The notes under the pieces are model-generated. The model was given only the letters and a program-made list of their open reading frames with translations, made no database searches and was not told where the DNA came from. Position numbers and translations under genes: made by a program. This document shows positions 24,423 through 35,441 of a DNA stretch of 64,000 bases, in pieces (the first letter of the stretch is position 1; every line of letters starts with the position of its first letter). This DNA comes from Ehretia macrophylla (Eukaryota; Streptophyta; Magnoliopsida; Boraginales; Ehretiaceae): contig CM075778.1 in the NCBI GenBank assembly GCA_037974665.1, positions 23,130,001 to 23,194,000 of the forward strand, in the 5' to 3' direction.

Positions 24423-25278
24423 TGACCAACGGTATATTTATCTTCACCTCTCGAAGGTGTTCAATAACTCTGTGATTTTTTGGCTCATAGTTAGGCTTTG
24501 TCCTATTGAGAGCAGTAGGAAAGAGAACCCTAGGTGGTCTCTCTAAGTCTGGCTCAACAATCTACTTCCTGTCCTTTTTGGAAGGAATGGTGCTATCACT
24601 AGTCTCGTTACCCTCTTGCTTAATCTCTCGCTCTAACTGGTCCGATTCTTCCTCGACTACATGTTTCTCCTCTCTTTCTCTATTAATCTTTCCCATATGG
24701 TTACCAATTTTGCATCCACTCCTAAGAGTGATAACAACCTTTGCTTGCTTAAGCGTGGGATCACCCTGTACAGTACTACACTGCCCTCTAGGATTAATAA
24801 CTGACTGGGCAGGTAGTTTTCCTTCATCTCTCCTATTCAGTTGTTGGGCGATTTGCCCAAACTAAGTCTCTAACCTAATAATGGACTGAGCCTGCGAATT
24901 GAGGACTTGTCGTGTCTGTGCAAGTGATTGCTCCTGAGTATCTACTTTTTGACCTTACATTTGGAGGAACTGAAGGATCTTGTCAATCTTGTCATCAATG
25001 GAAGACTAGGTTGGAGGATGAGTATTTTGAACGGGCTCAGGTCGAAAAGGGTTCGATGCTGGAAAACGATAAAAGTCGGGTGGATCTGAAGAGTTAGAGT
25101 GTTGGGCTCCCTAGGGTCTCTGATACTGACCCTAAGGAGCAGAAGAGTCGGCATTGTTGTTTTGCTGCCATGAGAATGTTGGGTTATCTAGCCAACCGGG
25201 ATTGTAAGTGTTCGAGTAAGGGTTATAGTTACGAGAGTAACCTTGAGCGGCACAAACCTGCTCTATGAAATCGGGGAA

Positions 25279-26302
25279 CTAAAGAGCCAAAGAGCACTCC
25301 AAAGTAAAGTGTTCATTTGAAAGACAAAGAGTCCAAGTCTCTGGTTGAGGGGTAGTTGGTGCATGCTTTGAGCCTGAAGAAAACAATAGGTCAAACTTTT
25401 TGTTCAAGGCAGCCACCTGGGCGCCCAAATTCTCACTCGAGCTAACCTCAAATAATGCCCTCTTAGACCTAGGTCTCTCTTCCTTATCCATATCAGAGTC
25501 TTGAAATGAATCCTTGGCAACACTCTTTAGATGGGCCCATGCCTCAATTGGGGTCGTGTTATAGAATCCTCCATAGCACATGGAGTTCACCATCATCTTT
25601 TGTACTGGGCCAGGCCTCTATAGAAATATTGAAGGAGCTTAGGTTTATCAAACCCATGATAGGGGCACTGACGGAAAATCTTATTGAATTTGTCCCAAGT
25701 CTCATGAAAAGGCTCAAGATCAGACTGAGAAAATGTCATGATTTCCTCTTGAAGAGAGGTGGACTGGGCCATAGAGAAGAACCGAAGTAGAAACTCGGTA
25801 AGCAACTACTCCCAGGAAGTGATAGAATCCATCTCAAGGTCATGAAACCATTGTTTGGTAGTATCCTTCAATGAGTATGGAAACAATCTCAGGCGAACAT
25901 TCTCCTAAGTAATGTGAGGAATGTTCATAGATGAACAAATCTCAAGAAAATCGCGAATGTGAGCATGGCGATTTTCATTAATCTTCCCGTAGAAGATGGG
26001 CAAAATCGCTAATGTCATTGGCTTAATGTCAAATTGAACATTATGAAAATCAGGTGGTCGGATAGTGATATTAGGGTGGTATGAACTCGGAAGAAATTGA
26101 ACATCCCGATTGGGAACATTAGGAACGCGAGCTGGATTGTTAAGAAAATGTTGGGTATTCGGTACATTAAGAATATGCTGAGGGTCCTGTTGGCCTGCCA
26201 TACCTCTAATGGAAACTCTAGTGACTTGAAACTGACGAGAAATACGATGGGGTTAGGGTCAAATAGGAATAAAGGATGGCCTAATAAACGGCGCCTAAGC
26301 AT
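25279..26302 (-). pseudogene. Gypsy gag, broken
   Basis: Gag forms the particle that packages the element RNA. Three successive frames cover it: 25905-26201 (IKPMTLAILPIFYGKINEN and HIRDFLEICSSMNI), 25593-25805 (WDKFNKIFRQCPYHGF, LLQYFYRGL), and 25279-25596 (NSMCYGGFYNTTPIEAW, then a C..C..H...C-like region near LCLSNEHFTLEC). Frame changes around 25600 and 25810-25900 break it. The order matches Athila-type gag. Confidence 0.82.
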
Positions 26303-26626
26303 GCAATGAAGAAACTCCCAAGAATAACAAAAAGAAAAACAGCCAGCTACCTACCACAAACCTAACACTGAAATAAAAGAAAGACAGTAAACAACTGTGA
26401 ATTCAAAACACTAAATTAAAACAATAAAGTCTGTTGAAAGCAATAAACTAAGAAAATTAACTAATAAAACAAGTAAATCTAAACTAACCAATTAAAAGCA
26501 CGTAAATTAAGAAAATAGAAATTAAAAAGTGAAAGAGACAACACTACATAAATTAACTAATTAACAAAAAATAAAATCATAAAAATAAACTATTAAACAC
26601 AAAAACACACAATGATTCACCATGCC

Positions 26627-26644
26627 TCCCCAACAACGGCGCCA
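26627..26644 (-). promoter_or_regulatory. Primer-binding site of the gypsy element
   Basis: The minus strand reads TGGCGCCGTTGTTGGGGA six bases inside the 5' LTR. The first eleven bases complement the 3' end of plant tRNA-Asp (...CAACGGCGCCA). The next two differ from the usual CC by transitions. Confidence 0.85.
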
Positions 26645-26650
26645 AAAACT

Positions 26651-28532
26651 TGATCGGTTTCTTGCTCAATTATAAATTAAGTGCAAATGAGACCAAGTTT
26701 TACCCCGCAAGTGCACAAGTCGTGATAGAAAGTGGGCAAGTGCGGGAATTATATCCTCAAGGAGGCTCTTAAGTGATCTACCATGTGCTCGTGTGTAAAA
26801 GTAATCTAAATACGCAAAACGAAAGCAAAAATGGTTAGTTTATGGTTGGATTGAAGGGGTTCTACTCTAAACTAGAATTAACTAAGGAAATGATTAAAGA
26901 CAAATATCTAAAATGCTATGAATCTAAGTTAAGGAATTTAAACCAACTATGTTATGATCAAGAATCTAACTCAAATGGGGTGGCCTAGGGATGGTTTTAA
27001 ATGTAAGACATGCTAGCTAAATATGGATTTTTTTTGTTTGACTAATTGAAAGGTTAATCAAGCTGAGGCTCAATTGATCATCTCTACCTATTTAGTTAAT
27101 TAATGAACCTAGGATTAGAATCTAAGGTACAACTCCATCTATCTAGTCACTCTACTAGCCGAGGTGCGGGTTTGTCCAAATAATCCTAACTTAAGCCCGT
27201 TAATTAAACTATCTAGGTGAGCATCTAAAGGTCTCATGCTAATTGCTAACTTGCTACAATCAATTTTTAAAGTCAACTATTAAGCTCAAATAGAAACAAT
27301 GAGGCACAATTTTCTGGTTTAAAATTGTATAGCAACGAGCCACTAGCTACAAGCGTGTTTAAAGTGAATTGTTAATACACAAACAATTTAAGCACAATTT
27401 CAAATGGGTCAATCTAAACAATGAAACTCATTTACATATGATTTAAAATATATATATAACTCACAACTATTAGTTACAAGCATATACATAACATTCAAAG
27501 CTTGATTCATATGTAAATAAAGCAAATCTCAAATAATTTTAACAACCCATATGAAATAATCCTCAAGTATCAACTAATCAAAAACCCATAATCTAACTAG
27601 CAATATCTCAACATTACAAAACCATCCCTAGCTTAAACTACTCAAACATGTTGAAATCTAAAACAAAAGAAATGAAAAAGACAAAAGAGAACTTCCCCAT
27701 TTCAAATGTCTTGACTAAGCTTGAAATCCAAATAGTTGATGTAGAAATCCACTCCCAAAAATAGACTTAAATCCTTGTTTGAGGCTAAAAAATAGTGGGT
27801 AAAGAGTGTTGTGTGTATAGATAAGTGTGCAAAAGTGTGTGTATGTATATGTGAATTGGTGTATGAATGTGTGTGAGAGAGTGGATGGATAAAAATGTGG
27901 ATAAGAATTCCCCAAAAAGTGTGTCGTGGGTACTGATTTTATGTATGGCTTTAATGGGTCAGTCAAAGTAAAATTGGTGAGGTCCGCGTGTATTATTGTG
28001 CGAATTAGATATGACTGTGACGTGAGGCTGAATTCGACATTAGATGGTGTTGGTTCGATGTGAAGTTGCTGAAATTGGTGTGTGGTGCTAGTGCGAATTG
28101 GTGAGGTGTGTGATGCTTTGCAAAAATTGGTGCGCTGTTGTCCCTTTTTGTTTCTTTGGTTCTCGTTGGCTTCACAGGGCCATGAAACAACAAGATAACA
28201 ATGGCCCAATCATTGGGCCATTATGGCTTAATGATTGGGCCAATGATTGGGCCATAATTTTTTTCTTTTTTTTTTAATTCTATTTGAATCTTCTCTTCTT
28301 TTCTTTTACTTCAATCTTCACTTCAGGCCTCATTTTTCACCACGAACTCTACTTTCTTCACTTCGAACACCACCTAAATCATAAAAATTTACATTAATTA
28401 ATTATTTATAGAATTAAAATAATATTAAAACTACATGAACATAAATGCTAAAAATAGCTAACTAATGCAATCATTTAAGCATAAAACACCCAAAGAATGC
28501 AAACAATTAAGCACAAAATCTCAAACACATCA
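26651..28532 (-). repeat. 5' LTR of the gypsy element (1882 bp)
   Basis: On the minus strand it starts TGATGTGTTTGAGATT and ends CCGATCA. It is longer than the 3' LTR: about 27292-27660 and about 28408-28475 have no match there. The shared parts are highly similar by eye. It would hold the promoter of the element. Confidence 0.9.
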
Positions 28533-28537
28533 CTACC

Positions 28538-30041
28538 TGGACAATTTTGTGAAATGGGCAAAAATGTGTATCTCTTCAACACAGTTCTCCATAGCAGTAA
28601 ATGGAGGATTAGAAGGGTACTTTGGGGGCACGAATGATTTCCGCCAAAGGACCCGCTTTCCCTATATCTTTTTGTGATAGGTATGGAAGTTCTTTCCTAT
28701 ATTCTCAAGCTCACCACAGCCCGTAAAGATTTTAACTTTCATATGAGGTGCGGGAAAATCCAACTCACGCATATGTGCTTTGCAGATGATCTCTTGATCT
28801 TCTTTAAAAGAAATGCCAAATCAGCAAATGCAGTTATAGAAGGTATTAAACTTTTCTCTAATCTTTTTGGTTTATGTATCAGCCATGAGAAAAGTTCGAT
28901 TCTTTTTGGAGGTTATCCTGATCCAGTAAAAAGACAAATCTGCAATATCCTTAACATTAAAGAAGGTGTTTTCCCTATCAAGTATTTGGGAGTTTCTTTA
29001 GTCATAGGTTGAATCAATGTTACTATTTGTAATGAGATGAGTAATAAAATTACTGCAAAAGTCAGCCAGTGGACTACCAAGTTTCTTTCATTCGCGGGGA
29101 GGCTTCAACTGGTTAAATTAGTGCTTGTTAGCATTTTTAACTTCTAGATTGGTATTTTCATACTGCCAAAAGGTATGATCAAGAAGGTTGAAAAAAAACT
29201 TTCATCTTTCCTATGGGGTAGCACGAATAAGACCATAAAGAAATCCAAGGTTGCATGGTCAGATGTTTGTAAACCTCTTGAGGAAGGAGGACTCAGACTC
29301 AAACCGCTTGAGGAGTCAAATAAAATTGCAATCTTGAAACAATTTTGGCACATGTACACCAATGAAGATTCTCTGTGGAACAAATGGGTAAAAAAGGTTC
29401 TCCTCAAAGATCAGAGTATTTGGAGTGTTAGCATTCCTTCTAATGGATCATGGGCATGTAAGAAATTGCTGAAAATAAGAAACCTTGCAGACCGATTCAT
29501 AAAACACAAAGTTGGTAATGGGAAAAACTAATTTCTTTGGTGGGTTGTTTGCCATCTGATAGGGAAATTAGCTCATAATGTGCAACAGGAGCAAATAACG
29601 GCTTCAAGGCTTGGTAAGAAATGTAAGGCTGAAGATATCATCAGGAATGATGAGTGGCACTAGCCTAGAAATCTTGTTTTTCTGGCTGACCAACTCACAG
29701 GTATGCATTGTTGTTCTTCTATTATTGACACAATTGTATGGAGTGTAGGAGGTAGTGGTGACTTTAATACTGTCTCTACTTGGGAATATCTGAGAACAAA
29801 GCATCCAAAAGTTTCATGGTTTGATTTGGTTTGGAAAAAAACCTTTTATCCCAAAGCATAACTTTTGTACCTAGCTGGCCATCCTCGACAGGCATCCGAC
29901 AAAAGACAAGCTGCAAAGTTGGGAATTAATGGTATTTGTGTCCTTTGCAATATGGTGATGGAGATGAAATAACACCTCTTTTTTGAGTGCTCACTTAGTC
30001 GCAGAATCTGGAGAAGGTGCATGAAGATGACTAATGTGAAG
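28538..30041 (+). pseudogene. LINE ORF2, middle part: RT and zinc-finger region
   Basis: Continues the LINE reverse transcriptase after the gypsy element. Motif B begins KWAKMCISSTQFSIAVNGG and continues after a frame change (LRQ-like RQRTRFPYIF). The catalytic box is FADDLLIFF at about 28776-28803, followed by SILFGGYP and FPIKYLGVSL (stop at 29010). The C-terminal part at 29175-29531 has LSSFLWGS and GGLRLKPLEE, typical of plant LINE ORF2, and zf-RVT-like phrases follow to 30041. The copia insertion with TSD TGAAG ends this part. Confidence 0.9.
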
Positions 30042-30345
30042 TGTTGGACTTTGGGCATATTGTACCCAAGTTAGGGTGGCCCAATTAAATGACCCAAATA
30101 GTAGAGGCCCACTACTCCATATAAAAGGGAAAACCCAAAACAGAAAATATACGTTCTGGAGGTTTTAGCCTTCAACAAACAAAGCAAACTCTCTCTACAC
30201 TCTAGGCATTTAGGTTGTGACAAATCAGTGGGCGGTCTTGTATTACACGCTACGACTCCTTGCTAGTGTAGTGGAACAAATCAGATCGTTGATTACTCGC
30301 TTCCGTAATTTCGAAGTATGTACGACATCTCACTCTGAATCAACA
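30042..30345 (+). repeat. 5' LTR of the copia element (304 bp)
   Basis: Starts tgttggactttgggcat and ends ctgaatcaaca. A TATA-like ccatataaaag at about 30118-30128 is a plausible promoter. Its partner is 39621-39925. Confidence 0.95.
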
Positions 30346-30346
30346 T

Positions 30347-30358
30347 TGGTATCAGAGC
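30347..30358 (+). promoter_or_regulatory. Primer-binding site of the copia element
   Basis: TGGTATCAGAGC, the standard copia site complementary to initiator tRNA-Met, one base after the LTR. Confidence 0.95.
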
Positions 30359-30934
30359 CTTAATGTTTGTTCTCTGTACGATATTTAATAATACGCACTA
30401 GAACCCTTATTTTCAGTTTTTTCATGATTTTTTAACGGATTAATTATAGAATAATATTTATGTGAAGTATCTCATATGGAGATAAAATTAATAGTGCTAG
30501 AAATCTCGTGTTTTAAGGGTTCTAACGCAGTTAATTTCATATTTTTTTGCTAAATGTAGAATTAATTATGAATTTTTGAAATTAGAATAACGCTCTGCCT
30601 TTTAATTGTGTTACTATTCACAATCAAATCTATGCATATAATTGGTACTGTAGAAACTACGTGTTTCAAGGATTCTAATGGCGTAAATTTCATAATTTTT
30701 GGATATCATATGAATTTTTTAATCCTTTCGATGCATACTGTGTTTTGTACGTTGTTTACATGTCTTTTTCGTGCTTTTGCTGCATCAAAAAGTAGAGAAA
30801 CCCTAGGGCCAATTCCGTAGTGATACATGACAAAGAGAAGGATTATTTTTGATTTTGTTTGAAATTTTTAAATGAGTTTTAAATATTCTTTTTTTCCCAA
30901 AAATCAAAAATAAAAAAAGGGATTTTTTTTACAA

Positions 30935-31027
30935 CCACTCAAGTGGCACCACATGGCAGCCACATGGTGCCACATGGGCAGTCACGTGGTGGCCACGTGG
31001 GCCGCCAGAGCCACCAGGGCCGTCCGG
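30935..31027 (+). repeat. Clustered CACATGG/CACGTGG motifs in the copia leader
   Basis: Within about 90 bases there are three CACATGG and two CACGTGG words, several overlapping as near-palindromes (ccacatggtgccacatggg; cacgtggtggccacgtggg), followed by a GC-rich ggccgtccggccgg. CACGTG is the G-box core bound by bHLH and bZIP factors in plants. A role as an enhancer for the element is a guess. Confidence 0.6.
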
Positions 31028-31547
31028 CCGGGGAAAAAAATATTTTATATTAGTTATAAAATATTGTTTTAACACCTCATATCTTTGTCATATTTTCAGT
31101 TTTGACCTCATGCACACAAAACTTTGTATTATTTGTGTTTTTGGCCCTATATCACTTATTTTAAGCCCTATATCTTAGTGATATGCTTGATTAGCCTCCC
31201 ACTTTCACCTTTAGACTACGAAACTTTAATTAAATCAAATTAAGATTTAGAAATTATGGTATTTCCCACATAATGCCTCAATCTAAGTGATATACATTGT
31301 AAAATTACATTTCTAGGCATGAATTTTTGGATAAAATTTCATTTTTGAGTATAGCCGAGGAATTTGAAATTTTACAACTCAGAGACATGAAGTTTTAGTA
31401 ATTTCATTATGATACATAAAATTTGTGTAATTTTTTTTGTTATCCACTACAACATTTTGAATGTTGTGAGCATCATCGTTTTTTTTATATTAATCTAGAC
31501 AAGTTTTGTTTTTTCTTTTTTACTCCCAGGACTTGTGTAGTTGACTG

Positions 31548-32103
31548 GTGAGGATGAATAACACTGAGAGGAGAGGGAGAAGGGCTCTAGCTATTAAATA
31601 TGGTCCCGGCACTAGACCTAGATTGCGTGAACTTAAAAAATATATGAGTCTACATTTGACGGATGATAAATCTTTTCGTGATAACATAAACACATTGTTA
31701 GATGGCGTTATCCATTTACGTGAACAACTAGCTCTTTTTCCGCCTAGAACAAGGGAAGAAGTAGAAGGCTTACTTAATTTCCTGCCGAGCATGTATGATC
31801 CCGTAAAGCACAAGATAACTCAATCTGAAGATATGTGCTTCAATTTTGCTGTGTGCCAAGTAGAGTTATTTGAGAGACAACGTGTGCTCCAAGGGTTTAG
31901 ACGATCAGCCCTACTATCTCTTTCTTCCAACATGAATAAAGCTAGAGGTGTGCATGAGAATAGTTTCATGTTTAATAAAGTGGTAAAGACAAAATTAAGG
32001 ATCTACAGATAACAGCTGAATCCGATGCTTTAAGCTATGATCGATCAGATTCAGAATTCTCGTGGCAAGAGATAGTGCGTAAAGGACGTAAAAAGCATGA
32101 TTA
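31548..32103 (+). pseudogene. Extra reading frame in the copia leader, unknown function
   Basis: A 154-codon frame (MRMNNTERRGRRALAIKYG) lies between the PBS and gag, where copia elements usually have only a short leader. After its stop at 32012, coding-like sequence continues in another frame to 32103 (ending SWQEIVRKGRKKHD), so a longer protein of about 180 residues may have existed. It is hydrophilic and basic, with no zinc finger or membrane segment. A splice-acceptor-like ctcccag lies just before it near 31525-31531. The family is not recognised; it may be a lineage-specific accessory frame or captured host sequence. Confidence 0.45.
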
Positions 32104-32534
32104 GTTTATACTTTCTGCGAAATACCTCCTTTAAATTTGTGTTTGAATACTCTTGCGTAGCATTTCATTGGTGAATTTTTTCCACATGTTTTCTTTGGAT
32201 ATTATTGAATAAACAATATGTCTATTATCTTTTCAATAATATATGAATTGTTTAATCCTAGTGGGAGTTCTATCGTAGACTGTGTAATTACCACATGGAG
32301 CTATTTCCTAATATTATGAATTTTAGTGATTTATCTTAGGAAATGTTATTATGTTGGAATAAGTTTAGTTGTATCTCTTAGACACCTGTATCATAAATGA
32401 TGGCAAATCGTACTACGATGCGCTAATTTTGTATCTTGTTTCTACTAGTTACATTTTGACACTTAATCCAACAAGATTATTAAATACCAGTATGTGCCTA
32501 ATATCTCTTACAAATGTCTATGTAGAGCACCCTA

Positions 32535-33506
32535 ATGACATCAAAATCAATAATCGCTGACCTTAACAAGGGTGACAAACTTAACGGAGACAATTACGAT
32601 GTGTGGCATCGTAAAGTCCAATACATCCTTGAGGAATAAGAAGTCCATGAAATACTTAACCATGTAATGGAAGAACCTGAGCAGGGTAATAGTGCCCAAC
32701 ATCGTAGGGATGCTGAAGCTTACCAGGTTTGGAAACGAAAGAATTTCATCGCTCACATTACGTTGCTAAGCACAATGCATGATGACCTGATAGCTGAGTT
32801 TGAAGTATTCCTGACAGCTTTAGACATTTGGGCAGCCTTAAAAAAGAAGTTTGGTGGAACTTCAATCTCAAGACTGCGCCGGGTCACCATCAAGTTTGAC
32901 ACCTATAAGAAGAAGCCCGATGTGAGCATGAGGCAACACATCAGGGACATGTCAAACATGTTCAAAGAGTTGAAGGCAGTAGGCTGTCTACTCAAGGATA
33001 AGCAGCAAGTGCAAGTTGTAATACGATCTCTTCCAGCCAGTTGGAAGCATATGATTGTCAACATGACGCACAACGAGAGTGTGAAAACACTCGAAGACAT
33101 TGCGCGTCATTTGGAGCTTGAAGATGAGCGCCTCTTGGCAATCAAGATCACTGGACAAGCCTATGTGGCTGAATCCAGCAAGCATGAAGCATTTGGCTCA
33201 AAACGCAAAAGAGGGAAACAATCTAGTAGGAAAGGAAACAAAGATGGTAATCCAGAAGACAAGGACAAGAAACAGAAGAAGAGAGGCAAGAGCAATGGCA
33301 AGAGGAACATTACAAAAGTTAAGTGCTACAATTGCCAAAAGAAGGGTCATCACGCTCGGGATTGCCCAGAGCCCAAGACCCATGTAATATGTTTTGCCAA
33401 AACTTCTTCTAAGGCATATGTTTCTACTTGTGCGCTATTGACTGAATCTTTTCCTTTGTGGACTATTGACTCAGCAGTGACAGACCACATAGCTAGAAAC
33501 AAATGA
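32535..33506 (+). pseudogene. Copia gag and start of protease
   Basis: The likely start is ATG 32535, with KLNGDNYDVWHRKVQYI, a standard copia gag beginning. An in-frame TAA at 32637 follows. The rest is open from 32667: KKKFGGTSISRLRRV, SLPASWKHMI, a lysine-rich region, and the zinc knuckle CYNCQKKGHHARDC (about 33326-33367). The protease starts with LWTIDSAVTDHI; the usual D-S-G-A-T is D-S-A-V-T here, so the active site is altered. A stop at 33504 ends it. Confidence 0.88.
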
Positions 33507-34590
33507 GCATATGTGGAGTACCGATGCATCCCGACTGGGTCCCGGTGGATATATGTTGGCAATAACACAAGGGTGGAAGTCAAGGGCATTGGCACTTCTA
33601 GACTTTAGCTGCGTGGCAGCAAAACCCTCCTACTCCACGATGTCCTTCATGCCCTGGACTTTAGACATAATTTGGTCTCCGCATTGGTTCTTTTGAGCTT
33701 GGGTTTTACTATAATCATGACTGGTGTCACAGTTGAACTTCTTTTAAATTCTATTTCTTATGGGTACGGTTTTCTTTATGATGGATTCCTGGTGTTGGAT
33801 GTTGAACATGTTAGTTATGTTTCAAATAATGAATGTTCGTTATTTCATACATCTTCTAGTACTATGGATGTGGATGTGAATGTATGACATAGCAGGTTAG
33901 GGCATATTGGCCAAGATCGCATGAATAGACTGGCCAAGGAAGGCCTTTTAGGCCCATTAACAAAGGTCAATTTGCCTGTTTGTGAAAAATGCCTTGCCGG
34001 TAAATCCATTAGAAAACCGTTTGGTAGAAGCTTGAGGGCCAATTTTCCATTGCAATTAATTCATTCTGACGTATGTGGTCCAATGAATGTTAGGGCAAGG
34101 CATGGGGCCTTCTATTTCATCACCTTCATAGATGATTTTACACGTTACGGGCATGTCTATCTAATGTCCCATAAGTCCGATGCGTTGGACTGTTTTAAAA
34201 GGTATGTGGCCTACGTGGAAAATCAACTAGATGCAAAAGTGAAGACACAATGTACTGACCGTGGTCGGGAATACCTTTCTGATTAGTTTAGAAACATTTG
34301 TGATGAAAAAGTATAGCTCGACAGCTTAATATTCCTGGAACTTTGCAATAAAATGGTTAGCGAAAAAGAGGAATAGAACCTTACTTGACATGGTTAGGTC
34401 TATGATGGCTCAAGCAAGTCTTTCGATTTCGTATTGGGGCGACGCCTTATTAACAGTCACGTATGTACTTAATCGTGTGCCCACAAAGTCTGTGAGTACA
34501 ACTCCCTACGAATTGTGGACTGGTAGGTGACCTGACCTAAACAATTTACGCCCTTGGGGGGCAGCTGCTTATGTTCATGATAGTTCTCAT
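33507..34590 (+). pseudogene. Copia protease tail and integrase, broken
   Basis: After the stop, protease-to-integrase linker sequence runs through frame changes. The pre-integrase zinc region reads HSRLGHIGQDRMNRLAKEG near 33891-33945, preceded by a TGA where Trp is usual, then CEKCLAGKS. The integrase core has HSDVCGPM and FITFIDDFTRYGHVYL, and TDRGREYLSD where the second Asp is expected; then a TAG at 34285. Later parts ([14 protein letters not shown]) are split by further stops. Confidence 0.85.
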
Positions 34591-35441
34591 GTGCATGGCA
34601 AATTAGGACTGAGAGGAAAGAAATGCATTTTTAGTCGGTATTCTGAATACTCCAAGGGATATGTTTTCATTGGAGAACAAGCAAATGGGAGTTTATCTGA
34701 GTTAGAACGAGATGCAACATTCTTAGAGACAGAATTCCCGCATAGGGCAACGTTGATCGAGATGTACAACTAATCGAGTTGGACAATTCGGACGTCCCTA
34801 GAACCTTTACACCTACAGGCAGGCTAGAAGTAGTGCTTCCGTTCCCTGATCCAAGTGGGAGAGAAACACTCGTTACTCAATTTGAGTTTGAATCAGTTTC
34901 AGAACCGGTAGGTGGATCAAGTGCACTACAGACTCCTGTAAGGAAAAACAGTTGTAAAAGTGTTCCTCATCGACGTTTTGAGGTTGAAAGGGAATATCTT
35001 ATGGTTACAGCACAAGATGATGATGAGCCCAAGAATGTGTCTGAAGCGCTCTCATCTTTGGCAAGGGAAAGTTGGATTGAAGCAATGGAAGAAGAAATGG
35101 ATTCCATGAAGAAAAACCAAATGTGGTTTTTGGTTGATCTTCGGCCTAATAGAAAAGCTATTGGGAACAAGTGGGTTCTCAAGATCAAACAAAAGGCAGA
35201 TGGATCCATTGAAAGGTATAAAGCTCACCTTGTGGCTAAGGGATACACCCAATTGGAGGGTATAGATTATAAGAAAACCTTCTCTCCGGTAGTTAGGTTT
35301 GCCTCAATCCTGTTGATTCTAGTCATTGTCATTAATCTAAATCTTGAATTGCATCAGATGGATGTAAAAACGACATTTCTCAATGGAGAACTGGATGAAG
35401 AGATTTAAATGCAACAACTAGAAGGTTTTGTGGAAGAAGGT
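34591..35441 (+). pseudogene. Copia integrase end and N-terminal reverse transcriptase
   Basis: KCIFSRYSEYSKGYVF closes the integrase region. RT starts with WIEAMEEEMDSMKKNQ, NKWVLKIKQKADGSIERYKA, LVAKGYTQLEGIDY and the first catalytic Asp in HQMDVKTTFLNGEL. A TAA at 35406 breaks the frame. The solo LTR at 35442 then splits the RT within EGFVEEG; the AAGGT target repeat is 35437-35441. Confidence 0.88.

Larger units (their letters stand above)
13938..28532 (-). mobile_element. Athila-like Ty3/gypsy retrotransposon, complete but dead
   Basis: Minus-strand element: 5' LTR 26651-28532, PBS 26627-26644, gag, protease, RT/RNase H, integrase, polypurine tract, 3' LTR 13938-15367. TSD ctacc at 13933-13937 and 28533-28537. 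LTR ends are TGAT...ATCA. The domain order PR-RT-RH-INT is that of Ty3/gypsy; the PBS (TGGCGCCGTTG, matching the 3' end of tRNA-Asp) and the protease LLDLGSSVNLLPYSVY are as in Athila-type elements. Without the nested solo LTR (16896-20682) it is about 10.8 kb. No env-like frame was found after integrase. Stops and frameshifts affect every domain. Confidence 0.93.
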
